Shown here piece by piece: positions 1-5,349 of a DNA stretch of 5,903 bases. The translations under genes and the position numbers were made by a program. Source of the stretch: an uncultured Oscillospiraceae bacterium (GTDB lineage: Bacteria > Bacillota > Clostridia > Oscillospirales > Oscillospiraceae). How positions within the stretch are numbered: position 1 is the first letter of the stretch; every line of letters begins with the position of its first letter. Below the pieces are notes generated by a model, which saw only the letters and a program-made list of their open reading frames with translations, was not told where the DNA came from and made no database searches. The stretch spans positions 1 through 5,903 of the forward strand of contig CAJOOV010000014.1 of the NCBI GenBank assembly GCA_905236265.1. Reading direction: 5' to 3'.

Positions 1-117
1 CCGCTCCAGAGCGATGCGCCGGGTGTACTGCTGCGCCGCCGCTCCTGCCAAAACCAGATACCCCGCAAGGGCAAAGGTGAGGATACGCCGGCGCCGGCGG
101 TTCATTGTGTGTCCCAT
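1..117 (-). CDS. N-terminal fragment of a small single-pass membrane protein (runs off the window)
   Basis: Only the first 39 codons are inside the window. They start at the ATG whose first base is 117, preceded by an AAGGGGAG-like ribosome binding site (complement of 125-132) with 7 nt spacing. A second in-frame ATG at 105 is a less likely start because it is further from that site. The protein begins with MGHTMN, then a run of five arginines (residues 7-11), then a hydrophobic segment (about residues 12-28) rich in Ala, Leu and Gly. A polar stretch with QQYTRR follows and continues off the edge. This is the layout of a bitopic membrane protein with a cytoplasmic basic N-terminus, or of an uncleaved signal anchor. 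FtsB/DivIC-type division proteins start this way, but too little is visible to name a family. It is transcribed divergently from the reductase gene. Confidence 0.6.
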   Translation of the reverse strand, partial: MGHTMNRRRRRILTFALAGYLVLAGAAAQQYTRRIALER

Positions 118-146
118 GGTGAAACTCCCCTTTTTCATACTTTTTT

Positions 147-240
147 CTGATGAAACCCAAGGGTTTTCATCAGATAGGCAATCCTGCCTTTTTCAGGCTT
201 TCGTATCAGATTCTTCTGACAGTATGGCCGGATTTTCCGG
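147..240. repeat. Cluster of short inverted repeats in the divergent intergenic region
   Basis: Four inverted repeats follow one another. The first is CTGATGAAACCC (147-158) against GGGTTTTCATCAG (161-173), 12 pairs with one bulged base. The second is AGGCA (176-180) against TGCCT (185-189), followed by four T on the plus strand. The third is TCAGA (206-210) against TCTGA (215-219). The fourth is CCGGA (228-232) against TCCGG (236-240). They lie in the presumed leader of the leftward gene and upstream of the rightward promoter. The first is not a conventional terminator, because the minus-strand RNA has A, not U, after the stem. They could be leader structure or protein-binding sites; the sequence does not decide. 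Confidence 0.45.
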
Positions 241-286
241 AAATATGTACAATTTGTAAAAGTCCCAAAATCCTTCCTTTCCTGCG

Positions 287-315
287 TTGCATTTTCCTCG
301 GAAACCGGGTAGAAT
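287..315 (+). promoter_or_regulatory. Sigma-A-type promoter of the reductase-thioredoxin operon
   Basis: A -35 box TTGCAT (287-292) and a -10 box TAGAAT (310-315) are separated by exactly 17 nt. Transcription would start near 321-323, giving a short leader of about 28 nt before the ATG at 350. The leader contains the ribosome binding site AAAGGAGGG (334-342). An 11-bp odd palindrome TACAATTTGTA sits at 248-258, about 30 nt upstream of the -35 box, and could be an operator, though nothing else supports this. Confidence 0.75.
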
Positions 316-349
316 AGCCTCAGCACAGTTCGCAAAGGAGGGTTTCCTC

Positions 350-1210
350 ATGTACGATATGATCATCATCGGCGGCGGCCCTGCCGGGCTTTCCGCTGCA
401 GTGGCAGCGCAGGGACGGGGCAAGCAGGTTCTGGTGATCTCCAACCCCGCTGAACATAATCCCCTGAGCAAGGCTCCGGTAATCCACAACTATCTGGGTC
501 TTCCGGGGCGCAGCGGAAGGGCGCTGATGGAGGAGTTCACCCGCCATGCACTGGACATGGGCGCAGAGCTTCGCACCGGGCGGGTACTCACTGTGATGAA
601 CATGGGGGAGAGCTTCTGCCTCACCGTGGGCAGCGACGTGTATGAGTGCAAAAAGCTGATTCTCGCCGGAGGCATCAGCCGGGGCAGCAAGTACCCCGGA
701 GAGGAGGCGCTGGTGGGACACGGCGTCAGCTACTGCGCCACCTGCGACGGTATGCTCTACCGCAAGCGGGCGGTGGTGGTCATTGGCCGGGCAAAGGACG
801 CCCCCCTTGAGGCAAACTATCTGGCGCAGATCGGCTGTCAGGTCACCTATGTCAGTCCCAGCGCCCCCGCCGGGCTGGACAGCGCCATTCCCGCTGTCCG
901 GGCGGGGCGGCTGGAGATCGTGGGCGAGGGCAGCGTGTCCGGCGTGAAGGCGGATGGGGCAGTGATTCCCTGCGAGGGCGTGTTCATTCTCCGGGAGACG
1001 GTTGCCCCCAACGACCTGCTGCCTGAGCTGGCGCTGGAGGACGGATATATCCGGGTGAACCGCAGCATGGAGACCAACCTCCCCGGCATCTACGCTGCGG
1101 GAGACTGCACGGGCAAGCCCCTGCAGATTTCCAAGGCCGTGGGCGAGGGGCTGATTGCCGCACAGGCGGCGGCTGAGGCAATTGAGGCAGAGACGCAGCA
1201 GAAGGCATAA
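350..1210 (+). CDS. Thioredoxin reductase-like FAD flavoprotein lacking NADPH-binding motifs (possibly ferredoxin-dependent)
   Basis: A 286-residue flavoprotein of the low-molecular-weight thioredoxin reductase fold, expected to reduce the thioredoxin encoded 14 nt downstream. The start at 350 is chosen because AAAGGAGGG lies 7 nt upstream and the FAD motif GGGPAG falls at residues 8-13; an upstream in-frame ATG at 287 lies inside the promoter. The redox-active CATC is at residues 129-132 (SYCATCDG), and the C-terminal FAD-binding motif YAAGDC is at 248-253. The central domain is unusual. Where NADPH-dependent enzymes have GxGxxA/G and HRRxxxR, this protein has VVVIGRAKDAPLEA (142-155) and VTYVSPSAPAG (165-175). 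It is also about 25 residues shorter than typical TrxB. Loss of both motifs is known in clostridial ferredoxin-linked flavin thioredoxin reductases (FFTR) and related deep-branching forms, so the electron donor is inferred to be ferredoxin or something else rather than NADPH. The trxB-like family call is secure; the donor is not. Confidence 0.88.
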   Translation: MYDMIIIGGGPAGLSAAVAAQGRGKQVLVISNPAEHNPLSKAPVIHNYLGLPGRSGRALMEEFTRHALDMGAELRTGRVLTVMNMGESFCLTVGSDVYECKKLILAGGISRGSKYPGEEALVGHGVSYCATCDGMLYRKRAVVVIGRAKDAPLEANYLAQIGCQVTYVSPSAPAGLDSAIPAVRAGRLEIVGEGSVSGVKADGAVIPCEGVFILRETVAPNDLLPELALEDGYIRVNRSMETNLPGIYAAGDCTGKPLQISKAVGEGLIAAQAAAEAIEAETQQKA

Positions 1211-1224
1211 AGGAGTGTATTAAA

Positions 1225-1551
1225 ATGGCAAACGCAATTCATTTTTCCAACCGTAAGGACGTAGAAACCGCCGTGGACGGGGCACATGTGGCCGTGATCG
1301 ACTACTGGGCAACCTGGTGCGGCCCCTGCAAGATGATCGCCCCCGCCATTGAGAAGCTGGCCGCCGAGTATGAGGGCAAGGCGCTGGTGGGCAAGGTGGA
1401 CATCGACCAGCTCCCTGATCTGGCGCAGGAGGCGGGGATTATGAGCATCCCCTGCGTCGTGGTGTTCAAGGACGGCGTGGAGTATAACCGGATTGTGGGC
1501 GCATCCCCCTATCCCGCCTATACCAAGCTCATTGACGAGGCGCTGGGCTGA
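1225..1551 (+). CDS. trxA: Thioredoxin
   Basis: A 108-residue cytoplasmic thioredoxin of normal single-domain length. The active site WCGPC lies at residues 31-35 (DYWATWCGPCKM), with redox cysteines C32 and C35. The conserved cis-proline is P76 in MSIPCVVVFKDG, followed by the usual strand and glycine. The residue after the cis-proline is cysteine (C77) where threonine is common, giving a third cysteine near the active site. The ribosome binding site AAAGGAG (1209-1215) overlaps the stop codon of the reductase gene and sits 9 nt before the ATG. The two genes are therefore co-transcribed and probably translationally linked. The product would be reduced by the upstream flavoprotein and pass electrons to protein disulfides, peroxiredoxins or similar targets. 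Confidence 0.96.
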   Translation: MANAIHFSNRKDVETAVDGAHVAVIDYWATWCGPCKMIAPAIEKLAAEYEGKALVGKVDIDQLPDLAQEAGIMSIPCVVVFKDGVEYNRIVGASPYPAYTKLIDEALG

Positions 1552-1555
1552 TTTT

Positions 1556-1572
1556 CCCCTGTCCCGCAGGGG
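1556..1572. repeat. GC-rich inverted repeat just after trxA
   Basis: CCCCTG (1556-1561) pairs with CAGGGG (1567-1572) around a 5-nt loop, 4 nt past the thioredoxin stop. An overlapping alternative uses CTG/CAG further out (1559-1580). It is followed by CAAAAAAA rather than T on the plus strand, so by itself it is not a standard rho-independent terminator. It may protect the 3' end or act with the next hairpin. Confidence 0.4.
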
Positions 1573-1581
1573 CGGGGCAGC

Positions 1582-1633
1582 AAAAAAAGAGTGCGTATGT
1601 TCCGCATAAAGCGTTGAACATACGCACTTCTTT
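1582..1633. terminator. Bidirectional intrinsic terminator between trxA and rex
   Basis: A perfect 12-bp inverted repeat, GTGCGTATGTTC (1591-1602) and GAACATACGCAC (1616-1627), has a 13-nt loop that can add a CGC/GCG pairing. On the minus strand the stem is followed by TC and seven T (complement of 1582-1590), a strong terminator for the rex operon. On the plus strand the tail is TTCTTT (1628-1633), weaker but adequate for trxA. Two further small hairpins precede it for rex transcripts: GGCACA/TGTGCC at 1653-1669 and TCCCA/TGGGA at 1637-1649. Confidence 0.85.
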
Positions 1634-1676
1634 CATTCCCACGTTGGGAGCAGGCACACACGCTGTGCCGCCCCGT

Positions 1677-2327
1677 CTACTCCGTCTCCCGCTCCCCTCC
1701 CCCGATGAGGTAGTTCAGCACCTGCAGGGAGTCGGAGAAATGGACGCTCTCAATCACCACATCCGGGAACCGTCCGGGCACCTCCACGTCAAAGCCGGTG
1801 AAGTTCCAGATGCCCTTCACGCCCCCCTCCATGAGCAGCTCCGCCGTCTGCTGGGCATATCTGCCGGGGAGGGTGAGAACGGCCACAGTGGTGGGGTGCC
1901 GGGCGAGGTAGGCGCTCAGCCCGGCGGCATCCTCCACGGTGACACCGTTGATGCTGCTGCCCACAAGCGCCGGGTCTGCGTCAAAGGCGGCGCACAGGCG
2001 GATGCCGCTCTCCCGGAACCTGAAATTGCGAATCAGAGCGTGACCCAGATTGCCCACGCCCACCAGCACAGCGTCCTTTTCCTGATTCAGATACAGGATC
2101 TCCCGCAGCTCCCGGTACAGCTTCTCCACATTGTAGCCGTAGCCCTGCTGTCCAAACTCGCCAAAACAGCTCAGATCCTGCCGAATCTGGGAGGCGGTGA
2201 GTCCCATGCGGCTGCCCAGAGCAGAGGAGGAGGTGCGCTCCTGCCCCTCCCGCCGCATGGCCGCCAGATGGCGCAGGTAGCGGGGGAGTCTCCGAATCAC
2301 CGCATTGGAGATCTTATTCTTCTTCAT
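1677..2327 (-). CDS. rex: Redox-sensing transcriptional repressor Rex
   Basis: A 216-residue repressor, full length for the family. It binds operators through an N-terminal winged helix and is released when NADH binds a C-terminal Rossmann domain, so it reports the NADH/NAD+ ratio and typically controls fermentation and hydrogen or butyrate genes. The N-terminal domain has the family signature IRRLPRYLRHL (11-21), then SSSALGSRMGLTASQIRQDL (33-52) and FGEFGQQGYGY (55-65). The Rossmann glycine motif is VGVGNLG (89-95), the strand-end acidic segment is AAFDADP (113-119), and GIWNFTG (172-178) is also typical. The ATG at 2327 lies 18 nt after the stop of the preceding GTPase gene. The Shine-Dalgarno is weak (GGGAAAGAGAG), which suggests low or coupled translation. 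No separate promoter is visible, so rex appears to be the last gene of the GTPase operon. I found no TTGTTAAnnnnTTAACAA-type Rex operator in the window. Confidence 0.95.
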   Translation of the reverse strand: MKKNKISNAVIRRLPRYLRHLAAMRREGQERTSSSALGSRMGLTASQIRQDLSCFGEFGQQGYGYNVEKLYRELREILYLNQEKDAVLVGVGNLGHALIRNFRFRESGIRLCAAFDADPALVGSSINGVTVEDAAGLSAYLARHPTTVAVLTLPGRYAQQTAELLMEGGVKGIWNFTGFDVEVPGRFPDVVIESVHFSDSLQVLNYLIGGGERETE

Positions 2328-2345
2328 CTGTCTCTCTTTCCCTTA

Positions 2346-3302
2346 TCAAAAGTAGACCAGTTCATCACGGGGGGGCTGGGTGGGCTTTACCTCGGTGGTG
2401 TACAGCACAGGCCCCTCCTCCCCCTGATAGATGGGCAGCTTTTTCAAGCGCACCTTTCCGGTGACCTCCACCCACTCCCGGTTTTGCAGATACCGCCGCT
2501 CAGAGCCGCTGCACAGCACGCCCAGAAAGGTGGTATCCTGTGCGCAGCACACCATGGCAAAGCGCCCCACGGCATAGCAGCCCTTGGGGAAGTTCTCCGA
2601 CTGGGCTACCATGCCCCGGAACTTCACGCTCTTGCCCTCATAGCGCTCCGGGTTGTCCATGCAGTCGGTATACCAGAAGCCGAAGTCCTCGTCGCTCAGC
2701 TCCAGCACCGGCTTGGACAGGTCAAAGGGACACATGCCGTTGTCGTAGTTCTCCACCCGCTCCTCGTCGGCGTATTCCAGATACATCTCCGCTCTCCGGT
2801 TCAGCATCTTCAGATTCCTCGCCCGGAGCTGGTCGGCCAGCGCATCCGTCACCCGGTTGAAGATGAGCATATCCGCATTGCGAATCTTCTCCATCATCAG
2901 GCTGGCCATATTTTTGGCGTAGGTGTCGAAGGTAGGCGCCTCCACCAGCGTGACGATCTGGTACAGCGCCCAGTTCTCCGGCAGCGCCGCCTCCAGATCT
3001 GCCAGCGGCCACATGCCGTTATATTCCATCACGATCTGGCTGGGGTGTGCCTGGCGCTCCATGGCGGCAAGGCGCTCTTTGGTGAACGCCCCCTTGTCCT
3101 CGATCATCTCAGCGGTGACCTGATAATGCTCCAGCGCCTGAGGGTCATACTCCTCCTCCCCCTCCTCGGTGATGACCAGAAGGGTGCGCTCGTCTCTGGT
3201 GAAGTCCTGATTGGACAGCATGGGGGCGATAAAATTGGTCTTGCCTGCGTCCAGAAAGCCGCAGATCAGATAGACAGGAATGGGCTCCTGCTGTACAGCC
3301 AT
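2346..3302 (-). CDS. G3E-type GTPase domain fused to a YcgQ/UPF0703 (TIGR03943)-like C-terminal domain
   Basis: A 318-residue protein with two parts. The N-terminal part (about 1-190) resembles the G3E P-loop GTPases (CobW/HypB/UreG): Walker A GFLDAGKT (15-22), a MEYNG segment (92-96) where relatives have EPSG, and a possible base-specificity motif FNRVTD (148-153). It lacks the GCxCC metal motif of true COG0523 metallochaperones. The C-terminal part (about 215-318) resembles the C-terminal domain of YcgQ/UPF0703 proteins: YEGKSVKFRGMV (221-232), FPKGCYAVGRFAMVCCAQD (238-256), LGVLC (260-264) and a WVEVTGKV strand (277-284). In many Firmicutes YcgQ partners the YcgR permease (UPF0718); no permease is present here. 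The start is supported by AAAGGAGGG (3311-3319) 8 nt before the ATG. The gene lies 18 nt downstream of the CobW-like gene and 18 nt upstream of rex. A role in metal handling is inferred from context; the actual substrate is unknown. Confidence 0.75.
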   Translation of the reverse strand: MAVQQEPIPVYLICGFLDAGKTNFIAPMLSNQDFTRDERTLLVITEEGEEEYDPQALEHYQVTAEMIEDKGAFTKERLAAMERQAHPSQIVMEYNGMWPLADLEAALPENWALYQIVTLVEAPTFDTYAKNMASLMMEKIRNADMLIFNRVTDALADQLRARNLKMLNRRAEMYLEYADEERVENYDNGMCPFDLSKPVLELSDEDFGFWYTDCMDNPERYEGKSVKFRGMVAQSENFPKGCYAVGRFAMVCCAQDTTFLGVLCSGSERRYLQNREWVEVTGKVRLKKLPIYQGEEGPVLYTTEVKPTQPPRDELVYF

Positions 3303-3320
3303 GGGGACAGCCCTCCTTTA

Positions 3321-4460
3321 TCAAAGGTGAAACAGTACGGGCATCTGCTCTTCTCTCAGCTGTGCGCCGATGACGCACAGCCGCCCGGTGACATCCGCAG
3401 CGCCGGAACGAATGTCGATCTCCTCCGGGGTGAAGTCAAAGTGAATCCAAGAGCCGTCTGCGTTGGCCACAATGCCCTTGGCACGGAGAATATCGCCGTA
3501 GTCCCCGGTGTCCAGCGCCTCAAGGGCGGTACGGATCTCCGCAGGGGTGAACTTCTTCGTGGTCTCCACGCCCCAAGAGGTGAATACCTCGTCGGCGTCG
3601 TGGTGGTGATGATGATGGCCGCAGGAACAGACCCCGTTCTCGTCGTACTCGTGATGGTGGTGATGGTGCTCCTCATCCTCATCATGGTCATGGTGATGGT
3701 GGTGGCAGCACTCGTACTCCTCGTCCTCATCGTGGTCGTGATGATGGTGGCAGCACTCGTGCTCCTCGTCCTCATCGTGGTCGTGGTGATGGTGGTGATG
3801 CTCATGCTCATGCTCATGCGCCTGCGCCGCCGCCTTGGCCTGCGCCAGCAGCTCCTCTGCAAGGGAGTGCATCTGCATGGCGGAGAGAATCTGGTCCCCG
3901 GTGAGCTGGTCCCAGTCGGTGGTGATGATGACAGCCTGCCCATTTTGCGCCCGGAGCAGCTCCACGCACTCCGCCAGCTTGTCCTCCTTCATATCCTTCG
4001 TGCGGGAGAGGATAATGGTGCCGGCGTGCTGCACCTGATCGTCAAAGAACTCGCCGAAGTTCTTCATATACATCCTGCACTTCTTGGCGTTCACCACGGT
4101 GATGGCGCTGCCCAGCTGCAGCTCGGCAGTCTCCGCCACTCTGCCCACAGCCGCCGCCACGTCGGACAGCTTGCCCACGCCGGAGGGCTCGATGATGATG
4201 CGGTCGGGGTGGTAGGTGTCCAGCACCTGACGCAGCGCCACGCCGAAATCCCCCACCAGAGAGCAGCAGATGCACCCGGAGTTCATCTCCGTGACCTGAA
4301 TGCCTGCGTCCTTCATAAAGCCGCCGTCAATGCCAATCTCTCCGAACTCGTTTTCGATCAGCACCAGCTTCTGCCCCTGAAAGGATTCTTTGATGAGCTT
4401 TTTTATCAGCGTCGTCTTGCCTGCGCCAAGAAAGCCGGAAATAATGTCAATCGTAGTCAT
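3321..4460 (-). CDS. COG0523/CobW-family G3E GTPase (putative metal chaperone) with a His/Cys-rich insert
   Basis: A 379-residue cytoplasmic GTPase. The G-domain shows Walker A GFLGAGKTT (9-17), ENEFGEIGIDG (37-47), the invariant metal motif GCICC (62-66), EPSGVGKLSD (91-100) and an NKxD-like SRTKD (152-156). Residues 215-288 form a metal-binding insert with 34 histidines, six cysteines (236, 237, 251, 252, 278, 280) and many acids. The CobW_C domain follows (about 295-379), with LRAKGIV (325-331) and WIHFDF (338-343). COG0523 proteins use GTP hydrolysis to deliver metals; zinc-linked members (YciC, ZigA, ZNG1) often carry His-rich loops, while CobW serves cobalamin synthesis. No cobalamin, hydrogenase or urease genes are nearby, so zinc is the best guess, with cobalt or nickel possible. 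GAGGT (4470-4474) lies 9 nt before the ATG. It is the first gene of the operon, with its own promoter and a candidate operator. Confidence 0.92.
   Translation of the reverse strand: MTTIDIISGFLGAGKTTLIKKLIKESFQGQKLVLIENEFGEIGIDGGFMKDAGIQVTEMNSGCICCSLVGDFGVALRQVLDTYHPDRIIIEPSGVGKLSDVAAAVGRVAETAELQLGSAITVVNAKKCRMYMKNFGEFFDDQVQHAGTIILSRTKDMKEDKLAECVELLRAQNGQAVIITTDWDQLTGDQILSAMQMHSLAEELLAQAKAAAQAHEHEHEHHHHHHDHDEDEEHECCHHHHDHDEDEEYECCHHHHHDHDEDEEHHHHHHEYDENGVCSCGHHHHHHDADEVFTSWGVETTKKFTPAEIRTALEALDTGDYGDILRAKGIVANADGSWIHFDFTPEEIDIRSGAADVTGRLCVIGAQLREEQMPVLFHL
3669..3794 (-). repeat. In-frame 45-nt tandem repeats encoding HHHHDHDEDEE(H/Y)ECC
   Basis: Inside the CobW-like gene a 15-residue unit, HHHHDHDEDEEHECC, occupies residues 223-237. 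It recurs as HHHHDHDEDEEYECC (238-252) and then partially as HHHHHDHDEDEE (253-264). The DNA copies are close to identical, so the block looks like a recent tandem duplication that could vary in copy number. The whole His-rich tract spans about 3591-3818. Confidence 0.85.
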
Positions 4461-4487
4461 AGGGAAAATACCTCGATTCAGAATGAT

Positions 4488-4511
4488 ACTCTGCGAAGCG
4501 AGCCGCAGAGT
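4488..4511 (-). promoter_or_regulatory. Perfect 8-bp hairpin in the leader of the GTPase-rex operon
   Basis: ACTCTGCG (4488-4495) and CGCAGAGT (4504-4511) form a perfect inverted repeat with an 8-nt loop. It lies in the roughly 65-nt leader between the predicted start (near 4526) and the ATG at 4460. It is not followed by a T-tract, so it is not a terminator. It may stabilise the transcript or bind a regulator. Confidence 0.5.
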
Positions 4512-4524
4512 GTGTCAAATAGCA

Positions 4525-4566
4525 TTACCCTTATTATATCTATAATCCTATGAAATGCAAGGGTAA
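4525..4566. promoter_or_regulatory. Inverted repeat bracketing the GTPase operon promoter (candidate operator)
   Basis: TTACCCTT (4525-4532) and AAGGGTAA (4559-4566) are a perfect 8-bp inverted repeat with a 26-nt spacer. One arm touches the predicted transcription start and -10 region; the other overlaps the -35 box. This placement suits a repressor that covers the promoter, or two half-sites for cooperative binding. It does not match the Bacillus Zur box or the usual Rex or Fur sites that I know, so the regulator is unidentified. Confidence 0.45.
4533..4560 (-). promoter_or_regulatory. Sigma-A-type promoter of the GTPase-GTPase-rex operon
   Basis: On the minus strand, -35 TTGCAT (complement of 4555-4560) and a consensus -10 TATAAT (complement of 4533-4538) are separated by 16 nt. 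The predicted start is near 4526, giving a leader of about 65 nt. The perfect -10 makes this a convincing promoter, and it is the only one found for the three-gene operon. Confidence 0.78.
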
Positions 4567-4600
4567 ATCCGCCCCACAGATGGGAGTTTTCAAACTGTTC

Positions 4601-4636
4601 ATAGAAAAGCGCCCCTGCCTTGAAGGGACAGGGGCG
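4601..4636 (-). terminator. Intrinsic terminator of thrH
   Basis: On the minus strand, 10 nt after the thrH stop, CGCCCCTG pairs with CAGGGGCG (complement of 4629-4636 and 4610-4617), with CC/GG pairs inside the loop. The stem is followed by CTTTTCT. The terminator insulates thrH from the GTPase operon promoter just downstream. Confidence 0.85.
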
Positions 4637-4646
4637 GCTGTCATGT

Positions 4647-5255
4647 TCAGTTGCTGCCCAGTGCGCCACGGATGCCGCCCATCAGCTCCTCATAGGTCTC
4701 ATAGGCGGGAAGCTGGGGATAATCCGCCTTGATCTGGTCAGTGGACTTGAACAAAAAGCCCGCCTTGCTGTTGAGAATCATCCCCAGATCGTTAAAGCTG
4801 TCCCCGGCGGCGATGGTGTCAAAGCCGATGGACTGCAGCGCCTTTACCGTGGAGAGCTTGGACTGCGCCGTGCGCATACGGTAGCCGGTGATGGTGCCAT
4901 CCTGCGCCACCTCCAGCGTGTTGCAGAAGATGGTGGGCATACCCAGCTTTTTCATCAGCGGGGCGGCAAACTGGGTGAAGGTGTCGGAGAGGATAATCAC
5001 CTGGGTCATGCTGCGCAGCTCGTCCAGAAACGCCTTTGCCCCCGGCATGGGGTCGATGGTGGCAATCGTCTCCTGAATCTCCCGCAGCCCCAGCCCGTGC
5101 TGCTTCAGCACCTCCAGCCGCCAGCGCATCAGCTTGTCGTAGTCCGGCTCGTCACGGGTGGTGCGGCGCAGCTCCGGAATGCCGCTGGCTTGGGAAAAGG
5201 CAATCCAGATCTCCGGCACCAGAACGCCCTCAAGGTCAAGACATACAATATCCAT
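4647..5255 (-). CDS. thrH: ThrH: HAD-family phosphoserine phosphatase / homoserine phosphotransferase homologue
   Basis: A 202-residue cytoplasmic HAD-superfamily enzyme. The Pseudomonas ThrH it resembles dephosphorylates phosphoserine and can transfer the phosphate to homoserine, linking serine and threonine biosynthesis. HAD motif I is the ThrH-type DLEGVLVPEIW (7-17), with catalytic D7 and glutamate at the +2 position. Motif II is ILSDT (88-92), K133 is the likely motif III lysine, and motif IV is GDSFND (151-156). The segments TTRDEPDYD (32-40) and FPQFP-like YPQLPA (179-184) also fit ThrH closely. The start is the ATG at 5255, because GAAAGGAA (complement of 5263-5270) lies 7 nt upstream and the protein then begins MDIVCLDLEG like its relatives; the frame is open to a TTG at 5276. 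The gene is monocistronic, with its own promoter and terminator. The cellular reaction is inferred from family. Confidence 0.9.
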   Translation of the reverse strand: MDIVCLDLEGVLVPEIWIAFSQASGIPELRRTTRDEPDYDKLMRWRLEVLKQHGLGLREIQETIATIDPMPGAKAFLDELRSMTQVIILSDTFTQFAAPLMKKLGMPTIFCNTLEVAQDGTITGYRMRTAQSKLSTVKALQSIGFDTIAAGDSFNDLGMILNSKAGFLFKSTDQIKADYPQLPAYETYEELMGGIRGALGSN

Positions 5256-5288
5256 GGCAAGGTTCCTTTCAACCAAAGAATTTGCGAT

Positions 5289-5317
5289 ATTTTACCACAC
5301 TAATGTGATTCCCGCAA
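5289..5317 (-). promoter_or_regulatory. Promoter of thrH
   Basis: On the minus strand, -35 TTGCGG (complement of 5312-5317) and -10 TAAAAT (complement of 5289-5294) are 17 nt apart. The predicted start is about 25-30 nt before the ATG. The -35 box sits within a palindrome TTCCCGC-AA-GCGGGAA (5309-5324), and the spacer holds CACACTAATGTG (5297-5308, CACA/TGTG ends). Either could be an operator. Confidence 0.6.
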
Positions 5318-5349
5318 GCGGGAAAGAGAAGCCGGAGAAAAGAAAAATA

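Noticed and set aside
287..349. Upstream ATG at 287 as the start of the reductase
   Set aside because: It lies within the -35 promoter box, has no ribosome binding site, and would add 21 residues before the FAD motif. AAAGGAGGG places the start at 350.
3669..3794. 45-nt repeats considered as a CRISPR array
   Set aside because: The units are directly tandem, in frame with no spacers, and encode the metal-binding insert.
3356..3943. A 195-codon Arg/Thr-rich frame on the minus strand inside the CobW-like gene
   Set aside because: It is a shifted reading of the His-rich repeat, with simple-repeat composition and no ribosome binding site.
1614..4553. A 979-codon open frame on the plus strand opposite the whole rex/GTPase operon
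   Set aside because: It is antisense to three genes with clear family motifs and good ribosome binding sites. Its valine/methionine-rich low-complexity stretch is just the complement of the histidine codons. GC-rich codon use keeps this antisense frame free of stops.
5256..5276. TTG at 5276 as the start of ThrH
   Set aside because: The ATG at 5255 has a well-spaced GAAAGGAA site and gives the usual N-terminus of the family; the added codons would cover that site.
5297..5308. CACACTAATGTG near the thrH -10 box considered as a Rex or CRP-type operator
   Set aside because: Only the outer CACA/TGTG bases are symmetric, and the spacing fits neither the TTGTnAnnnnTnACAA Rex pattern nor a TGTGA-N6-TCACA site.
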